Shown: positions 1 through 9,373, numbered from the stretch's first letter. The stretch is DNA of 64,000 nucleotides from an uncultured Roseobacter sp. (GCF_947493125.1 NZ_CANLQB010000012.1:1-64000); one strand, 5' to 3'. The notes: generated from the sequence alone by a model not told the origin. Numbers and translations are program-made.

Positions 1-156
1 TTCGCAAAATCCACGCCGCTTACATCAGCGCACAACATCCGCCGTAAGCGCCAATACCGCGAGAGCGGTTTCGTCCTTGTCCCGCGCTGCCGACGTCGGA
101 CACGTCATTACTATAAGTCTGGTGTGCGGTACTTTGCTGCCGTTCAGGATGACCAG

Positions 157-633
157 CTATCTTTGGCTTTGGTCCAGCGAAACCATCTCCGGAGTGCCGC
201 GCCCGTCGTTCCACCATCGGTTCGGATTATTGTTCTTTGGCGTGTAATTTGCGCGGCTGGCCCATTCCTCACGAACGTGGATAATCGGTTCCTCGTACTG
301 ATGAGCGTCGAGAACGGCCTCCATGATTTTTTGAAGCAACTGCACATCGCGCTCGAAGGATACCTTCAGTTCAACAGACGGGTAGACTTCGGTTCCGTCG
401 GCTTCGAAATCCTCGTTGTATATCTGCGTAACCGTCTGTTCTCCAGGTCTTCCTGTCTCGGCCCCCTGAGCGGTTACCGTTGCGTTTCGCTCGTAAGCAC
501 CAACGGCAAGCGGATGAACCTTAAAGATGGCATCCAACAGACGTTCGGCATCATCCGGTCGAGTATTTATCTCCATTCGAAAGACAGGGATCAGCTTTCC
601 TGATTGCGAGACAAAGTTCTCGATGCTGCTCAT
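157..633 (-). CDS. CutA/NIF3-like small protein, hypothetical
   Basis: This gene encodes 158 residues. Residues about 15-125 resemble the ferredoxin-like CutA/NIF3-insert fold: a first beta-alpha unit with RPDDAERLLDAIFKVHP, and a late segment LLQKIMEAVLDAHQYEEPI that recalls the HPYEEP signature of that fold. No catalytic residues can be assigned. The ATG lies 6-7 bases after GAGGGAGAA, a good ribosome site on the minus strand. It is transcribed away from the conjugation operon and has no partner gene in view. The fold call is from pattern memory; the function is unknown. Confidence 0.6.
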   Translation of the reverse strand: MSSIENFVSQSGKLIPVFRMEINTRPDDAERLLDAIFKVHPLAVGAYERNATVTAQGAETGRPGEQTVTQIYNEDFEADGTEVYPSVELKVSFERDVQLLQKIMEAVLDAHQYEEPIIHVREEWASRANYTPKNNNPNRWWNDGRGTPEMVSLDQSQR

Positions 634-1379
634 TTCTGTTCTCCCTCGCCAGCCAATTTCCAGGATAGCATACGCAGACGCAAAGATATGTCAGGAGGGT
701 CACCTAGCACCGCTTGTTTTATGGCAGCATTCGTAATTTGGGCTCGCAGCCGGATTTCGCCGCGATCAAAACCAACGTCAGCTCTCGCAGCTTCGAAGCC
801 CTTGGGTCAGAAATGCTTGACGTCTGGGTCAGATTTACGTGACGCGGCCCGTTGATCGGCCCCGGAAATCTCATCCACCAGAGTCAAAGGTCTGAGACGT
901 TCCACAACTGGACTGTCAACGGTCGGGGGGCAGGGGTGGTGCGGCCCGCAGGCGTCAGCCGAGGACACGGCCTTGCCACGCGACGACCGGCTTCAGCCGG
1001 GCGCTTGCCGATTGACCGGCCGGGCCAGGTCTGTTGGGCGGACTACCAAACAGGAAAAATGCCGACGGCCTGAGAGCGCAGCGGAGGGGCCGGCGTCCGC
1101 TGTCTTCTCGATCCCGTGCATCAAGCGGGATCACCGCTGTCTTCTATCGCCGCAATACGCGTATAAGGCCGGGACGGTCGTGTAGCTGCATCTGGGTTAG
1201 ATCCGCCTTGTTTCTGGAAAGATGAGAGCTGACGCATCGCGGGCTTGGCGTGCTCGTGGCGGAGCCCCGGCAAGCAGAAAAACGGTTCCCGCCCAAAGTG
1301 CAAACCCTCCGATTTTCGGCCTGCACCGCGCCCTGGTTCGATCCGTTGATCCACCTTCATCGAAACAAGGAGAAACCCA
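634..1379. other. Gene-poor GC-rich intergenic stretch
   Basis: No convincing gene is seen here; the short ORFs have no ribosome sites or recognisable products. Bases 900-1150 are GC-rich and full of short inverted segments. They carry a motif at 937-970 that recurs at 31047-31083 in the other plasmid-like gap. The region may hold a structured RNA or a mobilisation-related site, but nothing identifies it. Confidence 0.4.
937..970. repeat. Dispersed GC-rich motif, copy 1
   Basis: The block begins GGTGCGGCCCGCAG and ends GAGGACACGG, with a short variable middle. The same beginning and end, with one G/A change, occur at 31047-31083. Both copies lie in gene-free GC-rich gaps next to small plasmid-type genes. 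Confidence 0.45.
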
Positions 1380-1580
1380 ATGACACATTACACACTCACC
1401 GTTCCCGTAACCTACGACGACAACGGCACCGAACAAACTGCATATCGCCGGGTTGGCGCAGTGTTCGAGAACACGAAACGGGACACCGCTGAAACCTTTC
1501 TGACCGTGAAGCTCGACTTTCCCGTTGGCGTCACCGAACTGCTGGCCTTTCAACCGAACATCAAAGATGTCGCTGAATGA
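1380..1580 (+). CDS. Small conserved plasmid-type protein
   Basis: This gene encodes 66 residues. The ATG follows AAGGAGAAACCCA, a strong ribosome site, and the coding part ends just before a 9-bp perfect hairpin, so it looks like a complete single-gene unit. The protein is soluble with no signal or membrane segment; the core TAETFLTVKLDFPVGVTEL looks like a well-folded beta motif. I have the impression of similar short proteins on Rhodobacterales and Rhizobiales plasmids, but no function is known to me. Confidence 0.65.
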   Translation: MTHYTLTVPVTYDDNGTEQTAYRRVGAVFENTKRDTAETFLTVKLDFPVGVTELLAFQPNIKDVAE

Positions 1581-1587
1581 TGCCCTG

Positions 1588-1609
1588 GGGGCCGTCGCAT
1601 GACGGCCCC
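1588..1609 (+). terminator. Hairpin behind the 66-residue gene
   Basis: A perfect 9-bp stem GGGGCCGTC/GACGGCCCC encloses the loop GCAT, 7 bases after the stop codon. There is no long T tract (TTACTC follows), so termination may be weak or the hairpin may protect the mRNA end. Confidence 0.6.
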
Positions 1610-1610
1610 T

Positions 1611-2631
1611 TACTCAATGATTGACGGAGAAGCGACGCGCCAAAGACAATTTTCTAAGCGTCCAAACCCGGTCTAGGCAAAAGGACAAACTCACACTGCA
1701 GATACGGTTATCTGCGCCGGCGAAGTGGACACTGAAGCGGCGCTGAACTTTTGTCACCAATCTTGTCGGCTGACCCGTCTCTTAGGGGTGCTCTAGTTAG
1801 AACGTGAGCTCGACGACATGCACCCTAGCGACGACAACGCTATCCATTGGGCCGTTGTCTGGCCATTGGAAAATGCACAGTTCGGGGCAAACGCCTACTC
1901 TCTTTGAGACATAGACCAGGCTATGGACTTGTTTCGATCTACGTGACCCGCTTGGGTTGCAAAAGTGATCAGCAGGCTTTGACGCGCCGCTGGCCTGAAG
2001 AACAAGCTGCGAAAGCGACGTCAATTCTGGCAGACGCTTGAGAGAGACATTTCAATATCATGTTATCGTCAAAAAGACCCCTCGGTGCTGCTCTTGACCA
2101 AGGGCCGGCTTCCCTTGCTTGGGACCGATCGCGATGGAGTAGCTCAAAAGCAAGCCTGTCACAAAATGCTCTCTGTGAGGCATCGACGTTCATAGATATG
2201 ATGAGGGCGTGTGAGTGTCTGTCAGTCTTCTTCAAGTACAACGTGCTGTCCCTTGTCGGATTTTTGAGTACATTTGCCAGCCCGGCAGATCGATTTTGAA
2301 GGGGGCCAGAAAAACGTAATTATTTCAAAGATCTAGTAGAGTGATGATGGGCAATACCTGCTCGTAACACCAGAACTATGCCTCAGAGATTTGTGAGACC
2401 ACTTTCGGCCCATTACCTTCGAATTCAGCTTATGTTGGTCAGGATTCTCTGCCAAGAGAGATCTGCCTGTAGAACGGCTGGCAGAGCAATTCCGCTCAGC
2501 ATCAGGGCGCAGAAAGGCAGATTTCTGCCGGTGGACTTTCTACCCTTCAGAAAAATTCTAGCATTGGTTGAACTCAAAAACATGTTTGTGTTACGCCAGA
2601 GGAAGGTCGCTTCGACGCGATGCGTGGCACT
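1611..2631. other. Intergenic region without a supported gene
   Basis: ORFs in this kilobase are short, overlap on opposite strands and lack ribosome sites. The 122-codon minus ORF at 2425-2793 runs antisense to the more gene-like ORF at 2632-2958. AT content is higher than in the neighbouring trb operon. No repeat or RNA gene was recognised. Confidence 0.35.
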
Positions 2632-2958
2632 ATGAACGTTGAAGGCAGTAGCCCATTCATACTGCAGGACGAGTTTGTCGCGCACTTTCGAGCTGGTCGG
2701 ACCATAGAAGTCGAATGCACCCAGACGATTACGAAATTCCCAACGGGCTATCGAGGCCGTTGGATACTGAGGTGCGTCACACAAGATGGACACGTCAAGA
2801 CACTTGCGACCGCTCGAAGGCCCACAGAACCGAGAGAGCTCCGAACGCTCGATGGGCTTGGCGGTTTCGTTCTTTACGAACTCAATGCCGGAGTTGCGCC
2901 GATGGTTGTGCGCAAGGGCATGGTCGCGCGCTTTAACTCGGACGGTTTGTTACCATAA
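2632..2958 (+). CDS. Hypothetical protein upstream of trbB
   Basis: This frame codes for 108 residues from ATG 2632 (112 from an in-frame ATG at 2620). The sequence is soluble and rich in charged residues, with an Arg/Thr-rich centre (LATARRPTEPRELRTLDGL) and no known motif. It points in the same direction as the trb operon, with 86 bases between its stop and trbB. No ribosome site is clear. It could be a small regulator or an accessory protein; identity is unknown. Confidence 0.4.
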   Translation: MNVEGSSPFILQDEFVAHFRAGRTIEVECTQTITKFPTGYRGRWILRCVTQDGHVKTLATARRPTEPRELRTLDGLGGFVLYELNAGVAPMVVRKGMVARFNSDGLLP

Positions 2959-2985
2959 GGTTCATTATCAAAGTCTAACTTGGCC

Positions 2986-3035
2986 AAACCGGCTACCAGA
3001 AAAGTCTAGCGGTTTCAGCCTATTAAACCTTCTGG
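2986..3035. promoter_or_regulatory. Interleaved inverted repeats before trbB
   Basis: Two spaced inverted repeats overlap directly upstream of the trbB start at 3045. AAACCG (2986-2991) pairs with CGGTTT (3010-3015), and CCAGAA (2996-3001) pairs with TTCTGG (3030-3035). They could be operator half-sites or an RNA fold in the operon leader. The arms are only 6 bp, so chance is possible. Confidence 0.3.
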
Positions 3036-3044
3036 CGCTGACTG

Positions 3045-4013
3045 ATGCGTGACGAGCAGGTGCGACGACTGATCGCCAAGCTTCGAAACGAACTGGGGCC
3101 ACTCATAGTTCAGGCGCTCGATGACGACAACATAACTGAGATCATGCTGAACCCCGATGGCCTGATTTGGACTGAAGGACATCGGACCGGACTGAAGACA
3201 ATCGGCAGGATGAATGCCGCCCAGGCTGAGGCGCTGATTGGGACCGTTGCATCGTCGGTATCAACAACTGTCACACGGTCCTCACCCATCGTCTCAGGCG
3301 AGTTGCCGCTGAACGGTGAGCGGTTCGAAGGGATGATCGCGCCAGTGGTCGCCTCCCCCACCTTCACGATCCGCAAGCGGGCCATCGCGCTGTATTCGCT
3401 TGATGATTACATTCGATCCGGCGTCATTTCAGCCTCTGTTGCGAGCGCACTGCGTGTTGCGTTGCAGGATCGCCAGAACATCCTCTTGTGCGGCGGTACG
3501 GCCACCGGAAAGACCACGCTGGCGAACGCGCTGATCGCCGAATTGGCAACCATCGCGCGCGAACAGCGTGTTGTGATCATCGAAGACACCACCGAGATCC
3601 AATGTGCGCAAGAGAATGCAGTGGTCATGCGCACGTCTGATGACGTGGATATGACCCGGCTCTTGCGCTCAACGCTGCGCATGCGCCCTGACCGGATCAT
3701 CGTGGGAGAGGTGCGTGGCGGTGAGGCGTTGACGCTCCTGAAGGCGTGGAACACAGGGCACCCAGGCGGGATCGCGACCATTCACGCAAACAATGCGCTG
3801 GCAGCATTACCAAGGCTGGAACAGCTCATCGCTGAAGCCACGACGGCTCCCATGGGCACACTGATCGCGGGGTCTATCGACCTCGTTGTCTCCATTTCCA
3901 AGACCGAGAACGGCAGGCGCGTGAATGAGCTCGTGGCTGTCGATGACTTCCAGGGTGGCCAATATCGCACCCGCATCATCGAGCAAAAGGAGAAACCTAT
4001 CTATGCAGCTTAA
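3045..4013 (+). CDS. trbB: Conjugal transfer ATPase TrbB (VirB11 type)
   Basis: The 322-residue protein is a hexameric secretion ATPase expected at the inner-membrane cytoplasmic face, powering pilus assembly and DNA transfer. The Walker A loop GGTATGKTT is at about residues 150-158, the acidic segment VVIIEDTTEI follows, and the Asp/His-box region includes GEVRGGEALTLLKAWNTGHP and ATIHANN. Length is normal for TrbB. It is the first gene of the trb operon. Its 3' end overlaps the trbC start by 11 bases, indicating coupled translation. No strong ribosome site precedes the ATG. The identity is firm. Confidence 0.95.
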   Translation: MRDEQVRRLIAKLRNELGPLIVQALDDDNITEIMLNPDGLIWTEGHRTGLKTIGRMNAAQAEALIGTVASSVSTTVTRSSPIVSGELPLNGERFEGMIAPVVASPTFTIRKRAIALYSLDDYIRSGVISASVASALRVALQDRQNILLCGGTATGKTTLANALIAELATIAREQRVVIIEDTTEIQCAQENAVVMRTSDDVDMTRLLRSTLRMRPDRIIVGEVRGGEALTLLKAWNTGHPGGIATIHANNALAALPRLEQLIAEATTAPMGTLIAGSIDLVVSISKTENGRRVNELVAVDDFQGGQYRTRIIEQKEKPIYAA

Positions 4014-4446
4014 ACTATGCCGGGTCGTTGGACCCGCCGTGTTCGCCTTCACGTCATTTGCCGCTCAGCAGGCCATGGCTTCGGCGCAAAACTTGCCGTG
4101 GGAAACACCACTTCAGACCATTCAAAACTCGTTGACTGGCCCCGTGGCCATCGCAATCTCGATCATTGCAATCATGATTGCAGGCGGTGTCCTGCTCTTT
4201 GGTGGCGAGATCAACGAGTTCGCACGGCGTCTGATCATGGTGGTACTTGTTGTTGCGATGGTTGTTGGTGCCGTGTCCCTCTTCAACACGCTGTTCACAG
4301 CACCAGGCGCATCCATCGGTTCCGATGCGACCAACGGCACTCTGGTCCCTGTTCTGGCGTTGCTGGCACTCGCGGGTATCGCCCGCGGGCTGGCTCAGCG
4401 ACTTGGCAGTCAGCGTCGTCTGTCTGTCGCAGTGGCTGAACACTAA
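4003..4446 (+). CDS. trbC: Conjugal transfer pilin TrbC (VirB2 type)
   Basis: This is the prepilin, 147 residues from ATG 4003. It has a signal-like N-terminus ending near AMA-SAQ (residues 24-30), then two hydrophobic helices (about 45-65 and 73-95) typical of T4SS pilins. In the RP4 and Ti systems TrbC is cut and cyclised with help of the TraF peptidase, and traF is present at the end of this operon. A third hydrophobic stretch and a basic tail (QRLGSQRRLS) follow. Translation is coupled to trbB by overlap. Confidence 0.9.
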   Translation: MQLKLCRVVGPAVFAFTSFAAQQAMASAQNLPWETPLQTIQNSLTGPVAIAISIIAIMIAGGVLLFGGEINEFARRLIMVVLVVAMVVGAVSLFNTLFTAPGASIGSDATNGTLVPVLALLALAGIARGLAQRLGSQRRLSVAVAEH

Positions 4447-4447
4447 G

Positions 4448-4756
4448 ATGGACGATCTGCTTCCGGTTCCTTTGCATCCGGCGCTCACGCGCCCCCAGCT
4501 TTTTGCTGGGGGCGAACGTGAACCCATGCTCCTGCTGATACTCTGCTGCTTCACGCTCGTGTTCATCGGCCTGAGCTGGTTCACCGTCATCGCCGCAGCT
4601 GTGTTCTACGTCTTCGCGGCGTTGATCCTTCGGCAGATCGCAAAGCGCGATCCTCTGATGACTGGTGTCTATCGCCGCCACATCGCCTACCGCAGTTTTT
4701 ACGCAGCACGCCCAACCGTGTTTGCCCCATCGCGCCGCATCCGCGCCTGGAGATGA
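4448..4756 (+). CDS. trbD: Conjugal transfer protein TrbD (VirB3 type)
   Basis: This 102-residue membrane protein has a central double hydrophobic segment (residues about 27-60), a polar N-terminus (PVPLHPALTRPQLFAGGER) and a basic C-terminus with MTGVYRRHIAYRSFY. This is the standard VirB3/TrbD pattern, in which the protein supports the TrbE ATPase at the inner membrane. It starts one base after the trbC stop, and trbE follows within 4 bases. Confidence 0.9.
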   Translation: MDDLLPVPLHPALTRPQLFAGGEREPMLLLILCCFTLVFIGLSWFTVIAAAVFYVFAALILRQIAKRDPLMTGVYRRHIAYRSFYAARPTVFAPSRRIRAWR

Positions 4757-4759
4757 TCA

Positions 4760-7180
4760 ATGGGGTCTCTGAGTAGACATAGAGCGAAAGACCAGGGCTT
4801 TTCCGATCTCCTGCCCTATGCGGCAGTTGTAGATCGCGGAATCATTGCGAACAAAGACGGGTCGCTCATGGCCGCCTGGGCCGTGAAAGGGCCTGATCTG
4901 ACATCGAGCACAGCACTTGAACGCAACGCGGTCGCCGCCCGTTTCAACGGCATTCTGAACCGGCTCGGGTCTGGCTTCATGATCCACATGGATGCCGTTC
5001 GCGTCGCATCGTCGGGATATCCAGAGGCCGACAGGTCGCACTTTCCTGACCCGATCTCGCGGTTGATCGACAATGAACGGCGCAGGTCTTTTGAACAGGA
5101 TCACGCGCATTTCGAAACTGAGATGGTTCTTATCCTCACGTACCTGCCACCGGAGATCACAAATTCCCGCTTGGCACGCGCGATCTACACGGACGACACC
5201 GGCAAGCGCCAAAGCGCTGCCACCAAAGCGCTCTGGGACTTTAAGGCCAGCATCGTCGAGGTCGAGGATCTGCTCAGCAACATCCTCCAGGTTCGCCGGC
5301 TCTGGGCTGAAGAAACCGGGGATGAGCACGGCACCATTACGATGCCGGACGGCTTTCTGAGCCACATCCAGCAGTGCATCACCGGGAGACGCCATACCGT
5401 CAATCTCCCGCCAGTGCCGATGTATCTGGACGCGATCTTTGGCGAAGACTTCCATCACGGTGTCCTGCCGAAGATCGGTGATCGGTTCATCGGTGTGGTC
5501 GCGATAGACGGATTTCCACAAGAGAGCATGCCGGGCATTCTGGCCAGCCTCGATAGCCTTCCTTTGGAATACCGTTGGAACAATCGGTTCATCTTCCTCG
5601 ATCCGGTGGACGCAAAGTCGCGGCTCGATAGTTTCCGGCGCAAATGGAAGGGCCAGGTTCGCTCCATGACGGCGCAGGTTCTGGACCTCAAGAATAGTGC
5701 GGAGAACCAGGATGCGAGCAAGATGGTCGGCGATACCGATGCCGCCTTGGAGGAAGCCTCAAGCCAGATCGTCACCTACGGGTACTACAGCGCCAACATC
5801 GTTGTCTTCCATAAGGACCCCGCCGTGCTGGAAGATCAGCTCGCTTACGTGCGTCGTGTCGTTAACAACGCGGGGTTTGTGGGGCGGATCGAGACGGTCA
5901 ATGCAGTTGAAGCCTATCTCGGATCGCTGCCAGGAAACGGATACCCGAACATTCGGCGGCCTCTCATCAACACGTTCAACCTCGCCCACATTCTGCCCAT
6001 GAATACGGTTTGGGCTGGGCGCGAAGCGAACCCCTGCCCCTTCTATCCCGACAACTCGCCACCGCTCATGCAGGTGTCATCGTCGGGATCGACCCCGTTC
6101 CGCTTCAATCTGCATGTCCATGATGTCGGGCACACGCTGATCTTCGGTCCTACCGGTAGCGGGAAATCCACACTGCTTGCGCTGATCGCTGCGCAGTTCT
6201 TGAGATACCCAGGCGCGCAACTCTTTTGCTTTGACAAAGGCCGCTCGATGCTGCCTTTGACTTTGGCCTGCGGCGGTCAGCACTACGACATTGCCGCTCC
6301 AGACTCGCCGTTGCTGTTCTGCCCGCTCTCAACGATTGAAACCGACGCCGATCTGGCCTGGGCCGAAGACTGGATTGCAACCATGATCCAGTTGCAGGGT
6401 CTAAGGGTCACGCCGCAGGTCCGCAATGAAATCCACCGCGCAATGAACCTGATCCGATCCTCCGAAACGGATCGCTCGATCTCAAGCCTGATCCACACGT
6501 TGCAGTCGAAGGAATTGCGCGAGGCGCTGCAATATTACTCCATCGAAGGTGCGATGGGGCAGCTTTTGGACAGCGAATCTGACACACTGCGGGACGGCGA
6601 TTTTCTGACCTTCGAGATGGATGACATCCTGGAGCTAGGCGAGACGGCTGCAATTCCGGTGCTTCTCTACCTCTTCAACCGGATCGAGCGCCGTTTGGTG
6701 AATGGTCGTCCATCGCTCATCATTCTCGATGAAGCCTGGATGATGCTGGGAAGCGAGGTGTTCCGGGAAAAAATCCGGGCTTGGCTCAAGGTGCTGCGCA
6801 AATCGAATTGCGCCGTGGTGATGGCGACGCAAAGCCTGTCAGATGCCATGCGGTCCGGGATTATCGACGTCCTGACGGAGAGCTGCCCAACCAAGGTGTT
6901 GCTGCCAAATCCGGAAGCACGTGAGGAGACATCCCAAGAGCTCTACCGCACGCTTGGCCTCAACAGCCGCCAGATCGACATCGTGTCGGGTGCCATCCCC
7001 AAGCGCGACTACTACGTGATTTCGCCCGAAGGGCGGCGCCTCTTCGATATGCAGCTTGGCGCAAAGACACTCTCATTCGTCGGGGCAAGCGATCCCGACA
7101 GTATCAGCCGGGTCCGTGAGCTGCACGCAAAGCACGGCGACGACTGGACAACCCACTGGCTTAGAGAAAGGGGCCTTTAA
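4760..7180 (+). CDS. trbE: Conjugal transfer ATPase TrbE (VirB4 type)
   Basis: This is the 806-residue T4SS assembly ATPase. The N-terminal CagE/VirB4 domain precedes a C-terminal P-loop domain with Walker A GPTGSGKS at residues 463-470 and a Walker B-type LIILDEAWMML around 652-662. The motif MATQSLSDAM lies downstream. The length is normal for TrbE. It acts at the inner membrane with TrbB and TrbD. Spacing to trbD is 3 bases, and trbJ starts one base after its stop. Confidence 0.95.
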   Translation: MGSLSRHRAKDQGFSDLLPYAAVVDRGIIANKDGSLMAAWAVKGPDLTSSTALERNAVAARFNGILNRLGSGFMIHMDAVRVASSGYPEADRSHFPDPISRLIDNERRRSFEQDHAHFETEMVLILTYLPPEITNSRLARAIYTDDTGKRQSAATKALWDFKASIVEVEDLLSNILQVRRLWAEETGDEHGTITMPDGFLSHIQQCITGRRHTVNLPPVPMYLDAIFGEDFHHGVLPKIGDRFIGVVAIDGFPQESMPGILASLDSLPLEYRWNNRFIFLDPVDAKSRLDSFRRKWKGQVRSMTAQVLDLKNSAENQDASKMVGDTDAALEEASSQIVTYGYYSANIVVFHKDPAVLEDQLAYVRRVVNNAGFVGRIETVNAVEAYLGSLPGNGYPNIRRPLINTFNLAHILPMNTVWAGREANPCPFYPDNSPPLMQVSSSGSTPFRFNLHVHDVGHTLIFGPTGSGKSTLLALIAAQFLRYPGAQLFCFDKGRSMLPLTLACGGQHYDIAAPDSPLLFCPLSTIETDADLAWAEDWIATMIQLQGLRVTPQVRNEIHRAMNLIRSSETDRSISSLIHTLQSKELREALQYYSIEGAMGQLLDSESDTLRDGDFLTFEMDDILELGETAAIPVLLYLFNRIERRLVNGRPSLIILDEAWMMLGSEVFREKIRAWLKVLRKSNCAVVMATQSLSDAMRSGIIDVLTESCPTKVLLPNPEAREETSQELYRTLGLNSRQIDIVSGAIPKRDYYVISPEGRRLFDMQLGAKTLSFVGASDPDSISRVRELHAKHGDDWTTHWLRERGL

Positions 7181-7181
7181 A

Positions 7182-7961
7182 ATGCAGACACGCAGAACGT
7201 TTCTTGTTCACACAGGTATGGTCATTGCTTTTCCGGCGCTCCCGGTTTCGGCTGGCTCAGTAGGCGGCGTTGGCGGCGCACTTGAAGTCACGCAGCTTGC
7301 CAATCTGGCGGAGTTGTCCAGCCAGACGATCCACGTCGCGGAAGGTGTCAATCAGCGCGTCACAATGATCACCAATCAGATCCAGCAGATCCAAACAGCG
7401 CTGCAATCCTACCAGAATATGGTCGCGAACACGCTTGCCATACCGCAACAGCTTTGGTCCCCCATCGCTGGCAATCTACAGCAGCTCCACTCGGCTGTGA
7501 GCCAGGGTCAGGCATTGGCTTACACCATCGCCAATGTTGACGATGTGATCCGGCGAGAGTTCGGCCAGTACAGCGATTTCATCAACAACCCGCTGAGCCG
7601 AGCGCAGTATGCCGCGCAATACCAGGGCTGGTCACAGCGAAACCGGGAGACGATTGCTGCGACCATGGAAGCCACAGGCCTCAACATCAATCAGATTGGG
7701 ACCGAAGAAGCCTTCATCAACACCCTGCGCAACCAGAACTCCAACACAGGGCGCACGCAGCTCTTGCAGGTGGGCAATCAGGTCGCGCTTGAGCAGGTCG
7801 GACAGTTCCAGAAACTCCGTCAGCTGGTCGCTGCGAACACGCAGATGATGGGCGCCTACTTCGCCAAGAGCGAGGCCGTTCGCGATGCGGAAAAGGCCTC
7901 AACCGACGAATACTACGGAGCGCCCACAACCTTTAACACAAGCGATGGCGAGGGGTTTTAG
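7182..7961 (+). CDS. trbJ: Conjugal transfer protein TrbJ (VirB5 type)
   Basis: The 259-residue secreted or periplasmic minor pilus protein starts at ATG 7182. The N-terminus MQTRRTFLVHTGMVIAFP is a signal peptide with an RR pair. Residues 40-110 are Gln-rich coiled coil (RVTMITNQIQQIQTALQSYQ), as usual for TrbJ. The protein ends in YYGAPTTFNTSDGEGF. That tail is closely matched by the C-terminus of the next gene, which is unusual for two different T4SS components. Confidence 0.9.
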   Translation: MQTRRTFLVHTGMVIAFPALPVSAGSVGGVGGALEVTQLANLAELSSQTIHVAEGVNQRVTMITNQIQQIQTALQSYQNMVANTLAIPQQLWSPIAGNLQQLHSAVSQGQALAYTIANVDDVIRREFGQYSDFINNPLSRAQYAAQYQGWSQRNRETIAATMEATGLNINQIGTEEAFINTLRNQNSNTGRTQLLQVGNQVALEQVGQFQKLRQLVAANTQMMGAYFAKSEAVRDAEKASTDEYYGAPTTFNTSDGEGF

Positions 7962-7964
7962 TCC

Positions 7965-8147
7965 GTGAAACCGATCATGTTCATTGGGATAGCCGTAGCG
8001 ATCTCTGTCGCAATTGCGGCGAGCATCAACATCTTTGTTGTCACGCCTCCCGCCACAGTGAGCGAACCCGAACCATCCGCACCAGCCAGCACTGGTTTTT
8101 ATGGTAAGAAAACAGATTTTGACACGACGGACGGCGAAGGGTTTTAG
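7965..8147 (+). CDS. trbK: TrbK-position small exported protein
   Basis: This ORF encodes 60 residues from GTG 7965, three bases after the trbJ stop. It has one N-terminal hydrophobic segment (residues 5-27) and a Pro/Glu-rich linker. In Ti-like operons this slot holds TrbK, an entry-exclusion protein. There is no lipobox Cys, unlike several TrbK proteins. The C-terminus FYGKKTDFDTTDGEGF copies the TrbJ tail. The name is given by position and topology, not by recognised sequence. Confidence 0.65.
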   Translation: MKPIMFIGIAVAISVAIAASINIFVVTPPATVSEPEPSAPASTGFYGKKTDFDTTDGEGF

Positions 8148-8150
8148 CAG

Positions 8151-9371
8151 ATGGTACCTGTTTCAATGACTCAACGGGCGGCGCTATTCTTCGTTCTGCT
8201 CATCGTAGCATCCTCAGTGGCAACAAGTGCGATGGCGCAAGACAATGTTCTTGATGGAATTTTGCGAACCTATCGTGATGCGGCAGCCACATGGCAGGGA
8301 ACGATTGTCAGTCTCGCGACCAATCTCTTCATTCTGCTTGCGACAATTGAGTTCATTTGGATGGGTATCAGGCTGGCCGTACATGGTGCGGATCTACAAA
8401 CATGGGTCGGAGAACTGATCCAGAGGATCATGTTCATTGGCTTGTTCCTCTTCCTGCTTCTTAACGCAGGTTTTGCTAGTCAGATCGTTGATAGTTTTCG
8501 GCAGGCCGCCGGCATAGCGAGCGGACTTAGCGTGCCCATCACACCGGCAGATGTTCTCGAAATCGGTTTGAACATTGCTACTACGCTCACTGAGAACGTT
8601 TCGATCCGAGACGTTCCGGGGTCTATCGGGCTGATTATCACCGCCCTGATCATGACAATCGCTTTCGCACTAATGGCCGCGATCCTACTGCTGGCGATTG
8701 TTGAGATGTATATTCTGATCAACGCCGGTATCATTCTGCTCGGCTTTGGTGGCTCGAACTTCACAAAGGATATCGCGGTCCGCTTCCTGACTTACATTGT
8801 CAGCGTTGGCGCAAAGCTCTTTGTGATACAGCTTGTCATTGGTCTGGGTCTGACGCTCTTGAACGGCTTTGTCGCTGGTTTTGATGCAGACGCCGACAAC
8901 GACCAGGCGCTCATCTTGCTCGGGGTCGCAATCACCTTTCTCGCGTTGGTTTGGTCGCTGCCCGACATGGTGCAGTCGATCATCAATGGTGTGGCTTATG
9001 GTGGCTCCGGTGGACTGATGCGGGCTGTTGCGACCACGGCTGCCGGGGGCGCTGTGGCCGCAGGCGTCGCGAAAGGCATGGCCGGGGGGGCGTTTGGTGG
9101 CGCCCATGCTGTCCGCGAAGCGTCCAAACTCGCCAGTGCTCAGGGCAATCCTGGGTTCAAAGGCACAATGTCGAACCTCGGCGCCGCGTCCGCCAGCACG
9201 CTTGCCGACAGAATCACTGGCACGCCCGGTTCCAGTTTCGGCTCGCAGGCAGGCCGCACGGTAGACAGGCTCAGACAGCAGCGTGCGAGCCAGGGCGCAG
9301 CGGTGCCAAAAATCGAGAGCAATCCAGCGCAAGTCTACCTCAGCCCGGCGGATAACTCAGGGAACAAATAG
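8151..9371 (+). CDS. trbL: Conjugal transfer protein TrbL (VirB6 type)
   Basis: This 406-residue polytopic inner-membrane channel component has a signal-like start (cut near AMA-QDN), about six hydrophobic segments up to residue 290, and a Gly/Ala-rich region AAGGAVAAGVAKGMAGGAFG. A polar C-terminal tail of about 100 residues follows, as is typical of TrbL. It starts 3 bases after the trbK stop and ends 2 bases before trbF. A second ATG at 8166 could also serve. Confidence 0.9.
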   Translation: MVPVSMTQRAALFFVLLIVASSVATSAMAQDNVLDGILRTYRDAAATWQGTIVSLATNLFILLATIEFIWMGIRLAVHGADLQTWVGELIQRIMFIGLFLFLLLNAGFASQIVDSFRQAAGIASGLSVPITPADVLEIGLNIATTLTENVSIRDVPGSIGLIITALIMTIAFALMAAILLLAIVEMYILINAGIILLGFGGSNFTKDIAVRFLTYIVSVGAKLFVIQLVIGLGLTLLNGFVAGFDADADNDQALILLGVAITFLALVWSLPDMVQSIINGVAYGGSGGLMRAVATTAAGGAVAAGVAKGMAGGAFGGAHAVREASKLASAQGNPGFKGTMSNLGAASASTLADRITGTPGSSFGSQAGRTVDRLRQQRASQGAAVPKIESNPAQVYLSPADNSGNK

Positions 9372-9373
9372 GG

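Noticed and set aside
2425-2793. 122-codon minus-strand ORF
   Set aside because: Overlaps the more gene-like plus ORF at 2632 and has no ribosome site or motif.
4757-5521. 254-codon minus-strand ORF within trbE
   Set aside because: It lies fully antisense to a gene with firm VirB4 identity and has no recognisable product.
8685-9332. 215-codon minus-strand ORF within trbL
   Set aside because: Antisense shadow of trbL with no family pattern.
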